DNA of 64,000 nt from Pseudomonadota bacterium (GTDB lineage: Bacteria; Pseudomonadota; Gammaproteobacteria; Steroidobacterales; Steroidobacteraceae). Positions 32,346 through 44,410 of this stretch are shown here, in pieces; position 1 is the stretch's first letter, and the number at the start of each line of letters is the position of its first letter. Location: NCBI GenBank assembly GCA_021777555.1, contig JAJYDK010000014.1:7511-71510 (forward strand). The letters run 5' to 3'. The translations under genes and the position numbers were made by a program. A model generated the notes under the pieces. That model searched no databases and had not been told where the DNA came from. It saw only the letters and a list, made by a program, of their open reading frames with translations.

Positions 32346-33860
32346 TCACACCGGGACTTTGGTGGCGACGGCCTGGGCAACCAGGTGGTGGATGGTGGGC
32401 TCCATGACTTTCAGCAGCGGCGCGGGCCAGATGCCCAGCAGCAGTACCGCCACCGCGAGCGCCCCCAGGATCAGGAACTCCCGGCCGTCGAGGTCGGTGA
32501 GCTTCGCCACGTGCTCGTTCCCCACGGGACCGAACACCACGCGCTTGACCAGCCACAGCGAGTAGCAGGCCCCGAGGATCAGTGTCACGGCTGCGAGCGT
32601 CGAGAACCAGAAGCCGGCCTTGAAGCTCGCGAGGATCACCAGGAACTCCCCGACGAAGCCCGAAGTACCGGGCAACCCCGTGTTGGCGAGCGCGAACAGC
32701 ACCATGAATGCCCCGAAGATCGGCATGGTGTTCACCACGCCGCCATAGTCGGCGATCTGGCGGCTGTGCATCCGGTCGTAGAGCACGCCGACGCACAGGA
32801 ACATGGCCCCCGAGATCAACCCGTGCGAGATCATCTGCACCATGGCGCCGTCCATGCCCATCGCCGCGCCCTGCAGCCCGCCGCTCGCGCGCACGATCGC
32901 GTAGACCACGAAGGCGCCGAGCGTCACGAACCCCATGTGGGCGATCGAGGAGTAGGCGATCAGCTTCTTCATGTCCGGCTGCACGATCGCGACGAACCCG
33001 ATGTAGATCACCGCGATCAGCGACAACGTGATAATCAGCATGTTGAGCTCGCGGCAGGCATCGGGCGCGATTGGCAGGCTGAAGCGCAGGAACCCGTAGC
33101 CGCCCATCTTCAGCATGATGGCCGCCAGGATCACCGAGCCGCCGGTGGGCGCCTCCACGTGCGCATCCGGCAACCACGTGTGCACCGGCCACATCGGCAC
33201 TTTCACCGCAAAGGCGAGCAGGAAGGCGAAGAAGATCCAGCGCTGCTCGGTCAACGTGAGCGGCAGCGCCTGGAAGGCGGCGATCGAGTAGCTGCCGGCC
33301 TTCACGTACATGTAGATGAGCGCCGCCAGCATGAAGACCGAGCCGAGGAAGGTATACAGGAAGAACTTGATGGTCGCGTACACGCGCCGGGGGCCGCCCC
33401 AGATGCCGATGATGAGGAACATCGGGATCAGCATCGCTTCCCAGAAGAAGTAGAAGAGGAGCGCATCCGTGGCGGCGAACACCCCGATCATGAGTCCCTC
33501 CATGATCATGAAGGCTGCGTAGTACTGCGCCGCCCGCTTGGTGATGACCCGCCAGCCGGCGATCACCACCGGAATGGTCATGAAGGCGGTGAGCACGATG
33601 AGCGGCATCGAGATGCCATCCACGCCAAGGGCGTAGTAGGCATGGAAGCGCGGAATCCACGCCACCTGCTCCACGAACTGATACGCCGCGGTATGCGTAT
33701 TGAAGTCGTGCCACAGGGGTACGCACAGCGCCAGAGTGGCCACCGAGCCGATGAGCGAGAGCCAGCGGCCGGCGCCGACGTTGCGCTCCCCGAGCATGAG
33801 CACCACGATTCCGGAGGCGATCGGCAGCCAGATCAGGATGGACAGCAGGTGGTCGTGCAT
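32346..33860 (-). CDS. nuoM: NADH-quinone oxidoreductase subunit M
   Basis: 504 residues with about fourteen membrane spans; a proton-pumping antiporter-like subunit of complex I. The half-channel motif Val-Pro-Met-Trp-Pro-Val-His-Thr-Trp-Leu-Pro-Asp-Ala-His-Val-Glu-Ala-Pro is present, as is the earlier Phe-Phe-Trp-Glu-Ala-Met-Leu-Ile-Pro-Met with its key Glu. It is 9 bases from nuoN and 31 from nuoL. A long plus-strand frame across this region (to 34028) is a shadow of high-GC coding. Confidence 0.97.
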   Translation of the reverse strand: MHDHLLSILIWLPIASGIVVLMLGERNVGAGRWLSLIGSVATLALCVPLWHDFNTHTAAYQFVEQVAWIPRFHAYYALGVDGISMPLIVLTAFMTIPVVIAGWRVITKRAAQYYAAFMIMEGLMIGVFAATDALLFYFFWEAMLIPMFLIIGIWGGPRRVYATIKFFLYTFLGSVFMLAALIYMYVKAGSYSIAAFQALPLTLTEQRWIFFAFLLAFAVKVPMWPVHTWLPDAHVEAPTGGSVILAAIMLKMGGYGFLRFSLPIAPDACRELNMLIITLSLIAVIYIGFVAIVQPDMKKLIAYSSIAHMGFVTLGAFVVYAIVRASGGLQGAAMGMDGAMVQMISHGLISGAMFLCVGVLYDRMHSRQIADYGGVVNTMPIFGAFMVLFALANTGLPGTSGFVGEFLVILASFKAGFWFSTLAAVTLILGACYSLWLVKRVVFGPVGNEHVAKLTDLDGREFLILGALAVAVLLLGIWPAPLLKVMEPTIHHLVAQAVATKVPV

Positions 33861-33891
33861 TCTTGTGCTTTCTCCGAAATGCTCTGGCCGC

Positions 33892-35898
33892 TCAGGCGCG
33901 GACCAGGAACCAGCCGAGGAGCGCGGCCAGACCGATTACGATCCAGAACGCGTATGAATACAGATAACCGCTCTGCACCCGCCGTACCACGCCGCCGAAC
34001 CAGCCCACCGAATGGGCCGTGCCGTTGACCATGGCGCCATCGATCAGCCCCTCGTCGCCCGCCTTCCACAGTCCCAGGCCCACGCCGCGGGTGAGCCGGG
34101 CGAGGACATTCTCGTTGAACCAGTCGAAGTAGTACTTCTCGATGAGCAGGCGGTGCAGCCAGCCGAACTTCCTCGCGGCGGCATCGGCGAGCTGCGGGCG
34201 CTTGAGGAAAAAGAGCCATGCCGTGCCGAGTCCGGCGAGCGCCAGCCAGAACGGCGCGCCGAGGAAGCCATGCAGCGCGAGCAGCGCCGGCCCGTGGAAT
34301 TCCTCGGCCATGTGGGCCAGCACATCGTGAGCCGGCAGCACCTGGATGGCATTGCCGAAATAGCTGCCGTAGAGAATATGGCCGACGGTGAAGTAGCCGA
34401 TGAGCACCGAAGGAATCGCAAGCGCGATCAGCGGCAATGTGACCACGAGCGGGCTCTCGTGAGGCTCATGGACCCCATGGCCGCCGTGCGCATCGTGTCC
34501 CTGATCATGCCCGTGACCGTGCTCCGCCTGCGCATGGCGGAACCGCTCCTCCCCATGGAAGGTCATGAACAGCAGCCGGAATGTGTAGAGCGAGGTGATG
34601 AACGCCCCGAGCAGCACGCACCAGTAGGCGTACGTCGCGCCCCACAGGTGCGAGGCCCCCACCGCCTCGATGATGGCGTCCTTGGAGTAGAAGCCGGAGA
34701 AGAACGGCGTTGCGACCAGCGCGAGTCCACCGATCCAGCAGGTGATGGCGGTGATCGGCATGTACTTGCCGAGTCCGCCCATCTTGCGCATGTCCTGCTC
34801 GTGGTGCATGCCGATGATCACCGAGCCGGCCGCGAGGAACAGCAGCGCCTTGAAGAACGCGTGTGTCATCAGATGGAAGATCGCCGCGCTGTAGGCCGAG
34901 GCCCCGAGCGCCGCGGTCATGTAACCGAGCTGGGAGAGCGTCGAGTAGGCGATCACCCGCTTGATGTCGTTCACCACGACACCGAGCACGCCCATGAAGA
35001 ACGCGGTGGTCGCACCGATCACCATCACGAAGGACAGCGCCGTATCCGAGTACTCGAACAGCGGCGACATGCGCGCCACCATGAAGATGCCGGCGGTCAC
35101 CATGGTGGCCGCGTGGATCAGGGCCGAGATCGGCGTCGGACCCTCCATCGAATCCGGCAACCACACGTGCAGCGGCACCTGCGCGGACTTGCCCATCGCG
35201 CCGATGAACAGCGCGATGCAGATGAGGCTCATCGCATTGACGCCGCCGAAGACGGGCAGCGTCTGCGTGACGATATGCGGTGCGGCGGCGAAGGCGGCCT
35301 CGTAGGACAGGGAATGCGTGTAGGAGAAGACCGCGGCGATGCCGATGATGAAGCCGAAATCGCCCACGCGGTTGACGATGAAGGCCTTGAGATTGGCGAA
35401 AATGGCGCTCGGGCGGGTGTACCAGAAGCCGATCAGCAGGTACGACACCACGCCCACGGCCTCCCAGCCGAAGAACAGCTGCATGAAGTTGTTCGACATC
35501 ACGAGCATGAGCATCGAGAAGGTGAACAACGAGATGTAGCTGAAGAAACGGGTGTAGCCCGGGTCATCGCTCATGTAGCCGATGGTGTACACGTGCACGC
35601 ACAGCGACACGAACGTGACCACCGACATCATCAGCACGGTGAGCCGATCGATCAGGAAGCCCACCTGGATGTGCACCCCGTCGCTCACCAGCCAGGTGTA
35701 GACCGGGCCGTTGAACGCCGCGGCGCCGCCCCAGTAGATCTCCTTGAGGACGTAGAGCGAGAGGGCGCAGGAGGCCGCAACGCCCGCGATGGTGAGGGTG
35801 TGCGCTCCCGCTCGGCCGATGAACTTCCCGGCGAGGCCGGCGATCACGGCCGCCACGAGCGGCAGCAGCGGGATGGCGATCAGCAGATGCGGATTCAT
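33892..35898 (-). CDS. nuoL: NADH-quinone oxidoreductase subunit L
   Basis: 668 residues. About fourteen spans of antiporter-like core are followed by a long C-terminal extension, which in NuoL includes the amphipathic helix that runs along the membrane arm. The key region reads Val-Pro-Leu-His-Val-Trp-Leu-Pro-Asp-Ser-Met-Glu-Gly-Pro-Thr-Pro. A loop rich in His, Gly and Asp (about residues 475-500) is a little unusual and could bind metal or simply be a linker. It is 7 bases after nuoK. Confidence 0.97.
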   Translation of the reverse strand: MNPHLLIAIPLLPLVAAVIAGLAGKFIGRAGAHTLTIAGVAASCALSLYVLKEIYWGGAAAFNGPVYTWLVSDGVHIQVGFLIDRLTVLMMSVVTFVSLCVHVYTIGYMSDDPGYTRFFSYISLFTFSMLMLVMSNNFMQLFFGWEAVGVVSYLLIGFWYTRPSAIFANLKAFIVNRVGDFGFIIGIAAVFSYTHSLSYEAAFAAAPHIVTQTLPVFGGVNAMSLICIALFIGAMGKSAQVPLHVWLPDSMEGPTPISALIHAATMVTAGIFMVARMSPLFEYSDTALSFVMVIGATTAFFMGVLGVVVNDIKRVIAYSTLSQLGYMTAALGASAYSAAIFHLMTHAFFKALLFLAAGSVIIGMHHEQDMRKMGGLGKYMPITAITCWIGGLALVATPFFSGFYSKDAIIEAVGASHLWGATYAYWCVLLGAFITSLYTFRLLFMTFHGEERFRHAQAEHGHGHDQGHDAHGGHGVHEPHESPLVVTLPLIALAIPSVLIGYFTVGHILYGSYFGNAIQVLPAHDVLAHMAEEFHGPALLALHGFLGAPFWLALAGLGTAWLFFLKRPQLADAAARKFGWLHRLLIEKYYFDWFNENVLARLTRGVGLGLWKAGDEGLIDGAMVNGTAHSVGWFGGVVRRVQSGYLYSYAFWIVIGLAALLGWFLVRA

Positions 35899-35905
35899 GC
35901 GGCGC

Positions 35906-36211
35906 TTAGCCCTTGAGAGTGTTCAGGTCTTCGACGTTGATGCTGCGCCGCTCGCGGAACAGCACCACGAGGATGGCGAGCCCGATCGCCGACTCCGCCG
36001 CCGCCACGGTGAGCACGAAGAACACGAACACCTGGCCGGTGAGGTCCCCCAGCATGCGCGAGAAGGCGATGAAGTTGAAATTGGCCGAGAGCAGCAGCAG
36101 CTCGACGCACATCAGCAGCAGGATGATGTTCTTGCGGTTGAGAAAGATGCCGGCCACGGCGAGCGCGAACAGCACCCCCGAGAGGGTCAGCATTTCGGCG
36201 ACCGTGATCAT
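35906..36211 (-). CDS. nuoK: NADH-quinone oxidoreductase subunit K
   Basis: 101 residues, the standard NuoK size, with three membrane helices. Glu residues in Cys-Val-Glu-Leu-Leu-Leu-Leu-Ser (helix 2) and Ala-Glu-Ser-Ala-Ile-Gly-Leu-Ala (helix 3) are the conserved acids of the E-channel. The start ATG 36211 overlaps the nuoJ stop (ATGA), which fixes it; the longer open frame upstream is a shadow of nuoJ. Confidence 0.96.
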   Translation of the reverse strand: MITVAEMLTLSGVLFALAVAGIFLNRKNIILLLMCVELLLLSANFNFIAFSRMLGDLTGQVFVFFVLTVAAAESAIGLAILVVLFRERRSINVEDLNTLKG

Positions 36212-36813
36212 GAGCGCTTCTCCGCCGCCATCTTCACCAGGCGCACCCTGTCCTCGGCCCGCACTGCCACCTGGCGCGAGATATCCTGGCTCTTGAGGCC
36301 CGGCCGGTGGCGCAGCGTGAGTGCGATGGCCGCCACGATCGCCACCACGAGCAGCACCGCGGCGAGCTCGAACGGGTAGGCATAGCGGGTGTAGAGCACC
36401 TGCCCGAGCGCGCGGGTGTTGCTGAAACCGGCCGGCTCGGGCACGAAGCCCCTGCTGAGGTCGACCCCGGCGAGTCCGCGCGTCCACACCACCGTCATGA
36501 TCTCCGCGATCAGCGCCAGCGCGGTGAGCCATCCGAGCCAGGCAAAACGGGTGAAGCCGCGCCTGAGCTCCGTGAGATTGATGTCGAGCATCATCACGAC
36601 GAACAGGAACAGCACCATCACCGCGCCCACGTACACGAGCACCAGCACGATGGCGAGGAACTCCGCCTCGGCGAGCAGCCAGATGCCCGCCGAATTGATG
36701 AACGCGAACACCAGAAACAGCGCCGAGTAGACCGGGTTGCGCGCCGTGATCACGCCCAGGGCGCCCGCGACCAGCAGGGTCGCGAATACGTAGAACAGAA
36801 TGTCGACTAGCAC
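36208..36813 (-). CDS. nuoJ: NADH-quinone oxidoreductase subunit J
   Basis: 201 residues from GTG 36813, chosen because it lies just after the nuoI stop with TGAGG upstream; an ATG at 36840 would add 9 residues and overlap nuoI by 17 bases. Five membrane helices are predicted, and the conserved [12 protein letters not shown] of helix 3, which takes part in coupling to quinone chemistry, is intact. It overlaps nuoK by 4 bases. Confidence 0.93.
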   Translation of the reverse strand: MLVDILFYVFATLLVAGALGVITARNPVYSALFLVFAFINSAGIWLLAEAEFLAIVLVLVYVGAVMVLFLFVVMMLDINLTELRRGFTRFAWLGWLTALALIAEIMTVVWTRGLAGVDLSRGFVPEPAGFSNTRALGQVLYTRYAYPFELAAVLLVVAIVAAIALTLRHRPGLKSQDISRQVAVRAEDRVRLVKMAAEKRS

Positions 36814-36823
36814 GGCTGTGGCC

Positions 36824-37303
36824 TCACCGGTAAGGGGCATCGGCCGCCTTGTCGACGGCGATGAGGGTCTCGTAGCGCTCCCCTACGGCGAGCAGCTTGT
36901 CCTTGCTCATGATGTTCTCGCCGCGGCTCTCCATGTGGTACTCGTGGATCCGGGTGAGCACGATGGCGTCCACGGGGCAGGCCTCCTCGCAGAAGCCGCA
37001 ATAGATGCACTTGAACAGATCGATGTCGTAGCGCGTCGTGCGCCGGGTGCCATCCTCGGACACATCCGAATCGATCGTGATGCACGTGGCCGGGCAGACC
37101 GTCTCGCAGAGCTTGCAGGCGATGCAGCGCTCCTGTCCGTTGGGATATCGACGCAGCGCATGCAGTCCCCGGAAGCGCGGCGACTGGGGGGCCTTCTCTT
37201 CGGGATAGTTGAGCGTGTACTTGCGCGTGAAGAAGGTGCGCGCGGTGACGGACATGCCCTTCAGGAGGTCCGGCAGCGTGAAAGTCTTGAGCGGATTGGC
37301 CAT
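36824..37303 (-). CDS. nuoI: NADH-quinone oxidoreductase subunit I
   Basis: 159 residues from ATG 37303, preceded by AAGGAGG; the longer frame would run into nuoH. Two ferredoxin-type [4Fe-4S] motifs are present: [12 protein letters not shown] and [12 protein letters not shown]. They bind clusters N6a and N6b that pass electrons from NuoG to NuoB in the peripheral arm of complex I. Confidence 0.96.
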   Translation of the reverse strand: MANPLKTFTLPDLLKGMSVTARTFFTRKYTLNYPEEKAPQSPRFRGLHALRRYPNGQERCIACKLCETVCPATCITIDSDVSEDGTRRTTRYDIDLFKCIYCGFCEEACPVDAIVLTRIHEYHMESRGENIMSKDKLLAVGERYETLIAVDKAADAPYR

Positions 37304-37314
37304 TGCCTCCTCCT

Positions 37315-38394
<1,080 letters not shown>

Positions 38395-38396
38395 CG

Positions 38397-40562
38397 TCAG
38401 TAGGTCACCGCGGATGTGCGGCCCTCACGCGTCTTCTGCAACGACGGCGCGCGGCGCACGAGCCCATCGATCTGATACATCGGAATATCCACCACGGCGG
38501 CCACTGCGCCTGCCGCAGTCACCGGATGTGAGCCCGTGTAACCCGGCGCACTGTAGGCGGTGGAGGCGCCACAGAGGCCCGCGAGCTCGTCGCGAATGGC
38601 ATCCGAGGACAGGTATTCGAACCCGGCGAGATCGAGAAGATTGCCGAGGACACGCAGGATCTTCCACGCCGGACGGGCCTCGCCCACCGGAGCGGCCGCC
38701 CCGGTCTGGCTCTGCCACACCCCCTCCAGATTGACGTAGGTGCCGGAAGTTTCGGCAAAGGTGCCCGCAGGCAGGAGCACGTGAGCAATCTCTCGCAGCG
38801 CGTCGCTCGCAAACGGGGTGACCGCCACGACGAATTCAGCCTGCGCGAGCGTGCGCCGGGTATCTTCGCGGGCGTCGAGCCACGGCTCCGTGCCGAGCAA
38901 GAGATAAGACCGCAAAGCCTTCCCGAGCATCTCACCGGCGGTGAGGCCGCAAGTGGCGGCGGCCTTGCCGCCGGCTTCGCGGTGCGGAACCGCGCCGGCG
39001 AGGTACGCGCCGGCGGCATTGGCGCCTTCGGCCAACACTCCGAATGAGGCCCCCGTCACTTGCGCGATCGCGGCCGCGAGGGCACGCAGTTCAGCGTAAC
39101 GCGGATGGCGCAGCGCGAGCGCCCCGAGCCATACCGCGCGCTTCTCGCCATTGGCGAGCGCCGCAGCCACGGCGCGGTGCTGCGGCCCGATGGTGGCCGC
39201 CTGCACCGCCGGCATCAGGTACGTGGGCGCGGACTTGCCCGACAATTGCGCCGCAGCGCCGAGGATCGCGGCCAGATCGGCCACCTGGGCGGAGGGCGCC
39301 GACTCCAGGTACTCGGTCACCGGGAAGTGGTAGGGGAAGACCGTGGGATTGACCAGCGCGACCTTGGCTCCGGCGCGCGCAGCCTTGCGAACCCGGTGCG
39401 CGAGAATCGGCACCTCGCGGCGCAGGTTCGAGCCGATGACGAGCAGCCCCTGGAGCGAGTCGACATCGGCGATGCGCATGCCGAGGTTGGGGAAGCGCGG
39501 ATCCGCGGCCTGGTCGCAGAAATCGCCCTGGCGCAGGCGGCAGTCGATATTGGCCGAGTCCAGCCCGCGGGCGATGCGCCCGGCGAGATAGAGTTCTTCG
39601 ATCGTGCTCGAGGGGCTCGCGAGAACTCCGAGGGAGGCCGCGCGCGCGCGCAACCCCTCGGCGGCGCGGGCAAGCGCGGTTTCCCAGTCGGTCTCGACCC
39701 ACTGCCCGCCCTCGCGGACCATGGGACGCTCGAGGCGCTCGGGGCTGTAGATGGCCTCGTAGCTGAAACGGTCGCGGTCGGCGATCCAGACCTCGTTGAT
39801 GGTCTCGTTCTGGCGCGGCACCACGCGCATCAACCGGCCCCGCAGCACGTGGCCGTAGAGGTTGCTGCCGGCGCCATCGTGCGGTGAGACGAGGGGCACC
39901 GCGTTCATTTCCCACGCGCGCGCGGTGAAGCGATAGGGCTTGGAGACCAGTGCACCGACCGGGCAGAGGTCGATCACGTTGCCGGAGAGCTCGTGGTCGA
40001 CCGTGCTTTCGATATAGCGGCGCACCTTCATCTGCTCGCCGCGGCCGATCATGCCGAGCTCCTGGATGCCGGCGATGTCCTCGGTGAAGCGGATGCAGCG
40101 CGTGCAGTGGATGCAGCGCGTCATGTCGGTGGCGATGAGGGGGCCGAGATTCTCATCCGGCACCGAGCGCTTGCGCTCGTGGAAGCGCGAGTAGTCCCGT
40201 CCGAAGCCGAGCGAGAGGTCCTGCAGCTCGCACTCCCCGCCCTGGTCGCAGATCGGACAGTCGAGCGGATGGTTGATCAGCAGGAATTCCATCACCGCGC
40301 GCTGCGCGCCGATTGCCTTCGGCGAGCGGGTGAAGACCTTCATGCCCTCCATGACCGGCGTGGCGCAGGCGGGCATGGGCTTCGGCGCCTTCTCGACCTC
40401 CACCAGGCACATGCGGCAGTTGGCCGCCACCGGGAGCTTGTCGTGGTAGCAGAAGCGCGGGATGTACTCCCCGTTGGCGTCCGTCACCCGGATGATCATC
40501 TCGCCCTTGCGGGCCTTGACGGGCTTGCCGTTGATCTCGATGTTGACGAATTCTTCAGCCAT
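38397..40562 (-). CDS. nuoG: NADH-quinone oxidoreductase subunit G
   Basis: 721 residues. The N-terminal part holds the [2Fe-2S] ligands (Cys-Tyr-His, Asn-Cys-Arg-Met-Cys, Pro-Ala-Cys-Ala-Thr-Pro), then [14 protein letters not shown] (N5) and [10 protein letters not shown] (N4). The region where some bacteria bind the extra N7 cluster lacks the needed cysteines, so N7 appears absent. The C-terminal molybdopterin-like domain is shorter than in E. coli. It carries electrons through the peripheral arm. One base separates it from nuoF. Confidence 0.96.
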   Translation of the reverse strand: MAEEFVNIEINGKPVKARKGEMIIRVTDANGEYIPRFCYHDKLPVAANCRMCLVEVEKAPKPMPACATPVMEGMKVFTRSPKAIGAQRAVMEFLLINHPLDCPICDQGGECELQDLSLGFGRDYSRFHERKRSVPDENLGPLIATDMTRCIHCTRCIRFTEDIAGIQELGMIGRGEQMKVRRYIESTVDHELSGNVIDLCPVGALVSKPYRFTARAWEMNAVPLVSPHDGAGSNLYGHVLRGRLMRVVPRQNETINEVWIADRDRFSYEAIYSPERLERPMVREGGQWVETDWETALARAAEGLRARAASLGVLASPSSTIEELYLAGRIARGLDSANIDCRLRQGDFCDQAADPRFPNLGMRIADVDSLQGLLVIGSNLRREVPILAHRVRKAARAGAKVALVNPTVFPYHFPVTEYLESAPSAQVADLAAILGAAAQLSGKSAPTYLMPAVQAATIGPQHRAVAAALANGEKRAVWLGALALRHPRYAELRALAAAIAQVTGASFGVLAEGANAAGAYLAGAVPHREAGGKAAATCGLTAGEMLGKALRSYLLLGTEPWLDAREDTRRTLAQAEFVVAVTPFASDALREIAHVLLPAGTFAETSGTYVNLEGVWQSQTGAAAPVGEARPAWKILRVLGNLLDLAGFEYLSSDAIRDELAGLCGASTAYSAPGYTGSHPVTAAGAVAAVVDIPMYQIDGLVRRAPSLQKTREGRTSAVTY

Positions 40563-40563
40563 G

Positions 40564-41877
40564 TTACGCCGCCACCGCTCCGAGCTGGTCCTCGACGAGG
40601 CTGCGCCCGCCGTGATCGATCATGTATTCGAACTCGTGCCGGAAGTGCTTCACGAAGCTCTGCACGGGCCAGGCCGCCGCATCGCCGAGGGCGCAGATGG
40701 TATGACCTTCGATGCGATTGGCCACATCGACCAGGAGGTTGAGCTCCTCGCGGCGCGCCTCGCCGGCGAGAATGCGCCTGACGATGCGGTTCATCCATCC
40801 GGTGCCCTCGCGGCAGGGCGTGCACTGGCCGCAGGACTCGTCCTTGTAGAAGCGCGAGATGCGCTCTAGCACCCGCACCATGCAGGTGGTCTCATCCATG
40901 ACGATGACCGCCGCCGAGCCGATCGCCGAGCCCACGGCGCGCAGCGAGTCATAGTCCATGTTGACCTTGAGCATGGCATCGCCGGGCACCACGGGGACCG
41001 AGCAGCCGCCCGGGATCACCGCCTTCAGCTTCCTGCCGCCGCGCACTCCGCCGGCGAGTGCGAGCAGGTCGGCGAACGGCGTGCCGAGGGGCAGCTCGAA
41101 GTTGCCCGGCCGCTCGATGTGGCCCGAGACCGAGAAGATCACCGTGCCGCCGGAGTTGGCCGGGCCGAGCGATGCGAACCACTGCGGCCCCTTGCGCAGG
41201 ATCGTCGGCACCGAGGCGTAGCTCTGCGTGTTATTGATGGTCGTCGGCTGGCCGTAAAGGCCGAAGTTGGCCGGGAACGGCGGCTTGAAGCGCGGCTTGC
41301 CCGGTTTGCCCTCGAGCGACTCGAGAAGCCCGGTCTCCTCGCCGCAGATGTACGCGCCCGCGCCGACGAATGCGTGCAGGTCGAAATCGACGCCGCTGCC
41401 GCGGATGTTCTTGCCGAGGAGCCCCGCTGCGTAGGCTTCCTCGAGCGCCTGCTCGAACCTCGGCACCGGCTCGCCGAGGAACTCGCCGCGGATGTAGTTG
41501 TAGCCCACCGTGGAGTTGGTGGCGTAGCCGGAGATCGCCATGCCCTCGATCACGGCGTGGGGATTGAAGCGCAGGATGTCGCGGTCGTGGCAGGTGCCGG
41601 GCTCGCTCTCATCGGAGTTGCACACCATGAACTTCTGCACCGGCGAGTTGCGCGGCATGAAGCTCCACTTGGTGCCGGTGGGGAAGCCCGCGCCGCCTCG
41701 GCCGCGCAGGCCCGAAGCCTTCACCGTCTCGATGATCTGCTCGCGGGGCGGCTTCTCGGCGAGGATCTTCTCCCAGGCCTCATAGCCGCCGATCTTGCGA
41801 TAGGTCTCGAGCTCCCAAGAGCGCTCGAGCTTCAACGGCTCGAACACCACCAGGTTCATCTTCTCTGGACTGACCAT
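40564..41877 (-). CDS. nuoF: NADH-quinone oxidoreductase subunit F
   Basis: 437 residues. The FMN/NADH site is shown by [13 protein letters not shown] and by [17 protein letters not shown]. The N3 cluster ligands are in [12 protein letters not shown] with the later Cys in the His-Thr-Ile-Cys-Ala-Leu segment. It oxidises NADH at the tip of complex I. It follows nuoE by 4 bases. Confidence 0.97.
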   Translation of the reverse strand: MVSPEKMNLVVFEPLKLERSWELETYRKIGGYEAWEKILAEKPPREQIIETVKASGLRGRGGAGFPTGTKWSFMPRNSPVQKFMVCNSDESEPGTCHDRDILRFNPHAVIEGMAISGYATNSTVGYNYIRGEFLGEPVPRFEQALEEAYAAGLLGKNIRGSGVDFDLHAFVGAGAYICGEETGLLESLEGKPGKPRFKPPFPANFGLYGQPTTINNTQSYASVPTILRKGPQWFASLGPANSGGTVIFSVSGHIERPGNFELPLGTPFADLLALAGGVRGGRKLKAVIPGGCSVPVVPGDAMLKVNMDYDSLRAVGSAIGSAAVIVMDETTCMVRVLERISRFYKDESCGQCTPCREGTGWMNRIVRRILAGEARREELNLLVDVANRIEGHTICALGDAAAWPVQSFVKHFRHEFEYMIDHGGRSLVEDQLGAVAA

Positions 41878-41881
41878 GGCG

Positions 41882-42400
41882 CTACTTCAACTCATCGAGG
41901 ATCTGATCGAGCTTCTCGGGGGTGAGGTGCTCGTGGAAGACGTGATCGACCATCATCATCGGCGCCCCGTTGCAGGCGGCCAGGCACTCGTGCTCGTCCT
42001 TGAGGAAGATGCGTCCATCGGGCGTGCTCTCATCGAGCTTGATGCCGAGCTTGCGCTCGGCGTGCGCGACGAGCTGGTCGGCCCCGTTCAGCATGCACGA
42101 GATGTTGGTGCAGATGCTGACGTGATGGCGTCCGCAGGGGTGGGTCTCGAACATCGAGTAGAAGCTCGCCACCTCGTACACCTGGATGGGCGCAAGCGAG
42201 AGATACTCGGCCACCGCGTCCATCAACGCCTTGGTGAGGTGGCCGTGGTTCTGCTCCTGCGCCGCGCGCAGCGCGGCGATGCAGGCCGAGCGCTGCCGCC
42301 CGGGAGGGAACTTCGCGACCCAGTGATCGATCTCGCGGCGGGTCTGCTCCGAGAGGAGCTGTGTGCCGCCGGCCCCGGCGGCTGGGTTGTCGTTGCTCAA
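41882..42400 (-). CDS. nuoE: NADH-quinone oxidoreductase subunit E
   Basis: 172 residues from TTG 42400, which overlaps the nuoD stop (TTGA); the longer frame is a shadow. The thioredoxin-like [2Fe-2S] ligands are visible as Cys-Thr-Asn-Ile-Ser-Cys (residues about 99-104) and [10 protein letters not shown] (about 140-149). It binds cluster N1a beside NuoF. The rare TTG start with stop overlap suggests that its translation depends on nuoD. Confidence 0.95.
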   Translation of the reverse strand: MSNDNPAAGAGGTQLLSEQTRREIDHWVAKFPPGRQRSACIAALRAAQEQNHGHLTKALMDAVAEYLSLAPIQVYEVASFYSMFETHPCGRHHVSICTNISCMLNGADQLVAHAERKLGIKLDESTPDGRIFLKDEHECLAACNGAPMMMVDHVFHEHLTPEKLDQILDELK

Positions 42401-43677
42401 CGGTCGATTTCCCCGAACACGATGTCCTGAGTGCCGATCACCGCCACCACGTCCGCGAGCATGTGGCCGCGGACCATCTCCTCGAGCGAGGCGAGATGCG
42501 CGAATCCCGGCGCGCGGCACTTCACGCGGTACGGCTTGTTGGCTCCGTCCGAGACGAGGTAGATGCCGAATTCGCCCTTGGGAGCCTCCACTGCGGCGTA
42601 CGTCTCGCCCTCGGGCACGTCGTAGCCCTCGGTGAAGAACTTGAAGTGGTGGATGAGCGATTCCATGTCGCCTTTCATTTTCTCGCGCTGCGGCGCCCGC
42701 ACCTTGCGGTCATCGGCCATCACGGGGCCGGGATTGCGGCGCAGCCACTCGATGCACTGGCGGATGATGCGGGTCGACTGGCGAAGTTCCTCCATGCGCA
42801 CCAGGTAGCGGTCATAGCAATCGCCGTTGACCCCGACGGGAATGTCGAAATCGAGGCGGTCGTACACCTCGTAGGGCTGCTTCTTGCGCAAGTCCCACAC
42901 GACACCAGAGCCGCGCAGCATGGGCCCGGAGAAGCCGAGCTGCAGCGCCCGCTCCGGGGTGACCACGCCGATATTGACCGTGCGCTGCTTCCAGATGCGG
43001 TTGTCGGTGAGCAGGGTCTCGTAATCGGAGATCGAGGTGGGGAAGCGCTCGGCGAACGCGTCGATAAAATCCAGCATCGAGCCCGCGCGGGACTCGTTCA
43101 GGCGATCGACCTCCTTGCGCGAGCGCCACTTGGACGGCTGGTACTTCGGCATGGAATCCGGCAGGTCGCGGTACACTCCGCCCGGCCGGTAGTAGGTGGC
43201 ATGCATGCGCGTTCCGGAGACCGCCTCATACACATCCATCAGCTCCTCGCGCTCCTTGAAGCACAGGAGAAAGACGGTCATGGCGCCGATATCGAGCGCG
43301 TGCGCACCGAGCCACATCAGGTGATTCAGGACGCGCGTGATCTCATCGAACATCACCCGGATGTACTGCGCGCGCTCGGGAGGGGTGATGCCGAGCAGGT
43401 GCTCGATGGCGAGCACGTAGGCGTGCTCGCTGCACATCATGGACACGTAGTCGAGGCGGTCCATGTAGCCGATCGACTGGTTGAACGGCTTCGATTCGGC
43501 GAGCTTCTCGGTCCCCCGGTGCAGCAGTCCGATGTGCGGGTCGGCCCTCTGGATGACCTCGCCGTCCATCTCGAGCACCAGGCGCAGCACCCCGTGGGCC
43601 GCGGGGTGCTGGGGGCCGAAGTTCATCGTGTAGTTGCGGATCTCCGCAAGCTGGGAGTCTGGGGTCGAATCCATCAC
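42397..43677 (-). CDS. nuoD: NADH-quinone oxidoreductase subunit D
   Basis: 426 residues. NuoD is the 49-kDa-type subunit that, with NuoB, shapes the quinone site. The N-terminal [13 protein letters not shown] loop and [13 protein letters not shown] are intact. The C-terminal Glu-Ala-Pro-Lys-Gly-Glu-Phe-Gly and final Asp-Ile-Val-Phe-Gly-Glu-Ile-Asp-Arg are also typical. Its start overlaps the nuoC stop (ATGA). NuoC and NuoD are separate here, not fused as in E. coli. Confidence 0.97.
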   Translation of the reverse strand: MMDSTPDSQLAEIRNYTMNFGPQHPAAHGVLRLVLEMDGEVIQRADPHIGLLHRGTEKLAESKPFNQSIGYMDRLDYVSMMCSEHAYVLAIEHLLGITPPERAQYIRVMFDEITRVLNHLMWLGAHALDIGAMTVFLLCFKEREELMDVYEAVSGTRMHATYYRPGGVYRDLPDSMPKYQPSKWRSRKEVDRLNESRAGSMLDFIDAFAERFPTSISDYETLLTDNRIWKQRTVNIGVVTPERALQLGFSGPMLRGSGVVWDLRKKQPYEVYDRLDFDIPVGVNGDCYDRYLVRMEELRQSTRIIRQCIEWLRRNPGPVMADDRKVRAPQREKMKGDMESLIHHFKFFTEGYDVPEGETYAAVEAPKGEFGIYLVSDGANKPYRVKCRAPGFAHLASLEEMVRGHMLADVVAVIGTQDIVFGEIDR

Positions 43678-44402
43678 CGTGGCAGCTCCGGGGTCTTCAG
43701 CGCCGGGTCATAGCGGTTGTCGTGGCGGATCACCTTCGGTGCGAGCACCCTCGGCACGATGCTCACCGGCTGATAGACGACGCGCCGCTTCTGCGGGTCG
43801 TAGCACGTCTCGACGTTGCCGATCAGCGGGAAGTCCTTGCGGAACGGATGCCCGATGAACCCGTAGTCGGTGAGAATGCGGCGCAGATCCGGGTGGCCGC
43901 GGAACAGGATGCCGAACAGGTCGAACACCTCGCGCTCGAACCAGTTGGCGCTCGCCCAGATCTCGAGGAGCGAATCGACCGTCGGCTCCAGGGTATCGGG
44001 ACACCTGACGCGCAGCCGCAGCCGCGCGTTGTGGCTGATCGAGAGGAGCTGATAGACCACCGCGAAGCGCCCGGCCATGCCCGGATCGGGCGGCGGGGAT
44101 GGCAGTCGGCCGCGGCTGAACCCGGTGTGCGTCGCCTCGGTCGTCTCCCAGTCATCACGGCCGTAGTGCAGGTAATCGACGCCGGAGACATCCATCAGCA
44201 TCTCGAACCTGAGATCCGGCGCATCGCGCAGTGTCCGGCAAACCTTCAGGAGCGCCGTGGGCTCGACCTCGTAGGCGAGCTCATCGGGGAGCGACGGAAG
44301 ACGCCGCACGCCCTGCACCTGAGCTTCGATCTTGCGCGAGAGCACGACCACGAATGATTCGGCGTCCGTGGCCTGAGCCGGCTGGGGAGTGGGTTCTGCC
44401 AT
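43674..44402 (-). CDS. nuoC: NADH-quinone oxidoreductase subunit C
   Basis: 242 residues from ATG 44402, 8 bases after the nuoB stop; the longer frame is a shadow of nuoB. The 30-kDa subunit signature [20 protein letters not shown] lies near residue 165, followed by Gly-His-Pro-Phe-Arg-Lys-Asp-Phe-Pro. A Thr/Pro/Ala-rich N-terminal extension of about 20 residues is variable in the family. Structural subunit of the peripheral arm. Confidence 0.95.
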   Translation of the reverse strand: MAEPTPQPAQATDAESFVVVLSRKIEAQVQGVRRLPSLPDELAYEVEPTALLKVCRTLRDAPDLRFEMLMDVSGVDYLHYGRDDWETTEATHTGFSRGRLPSPPPDPGMAGRFAVVYQLLSISHNARLRLRVRCPDTLEPTVDSLLEIWASANWFEREVFDLFGILFRGHPDLRRILTDYGFIGHPFRKDFPLIGNVETCYDPQKRRVVYQPVSIVPRVLAPKVIRHDNRYDPALKTPELPR

Positions 44403-44410
44403 TGAGCGGT

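Noticed and set aside
30396-34028. 1210-codon open frame on the plus strand
   Set aside because: It lies opposite nuoN and nuoM, is extremely rich in His, Arg, Glu and Asp, and has no recognisable domain. It is a typical shadow of high-GC coding on the other strand.
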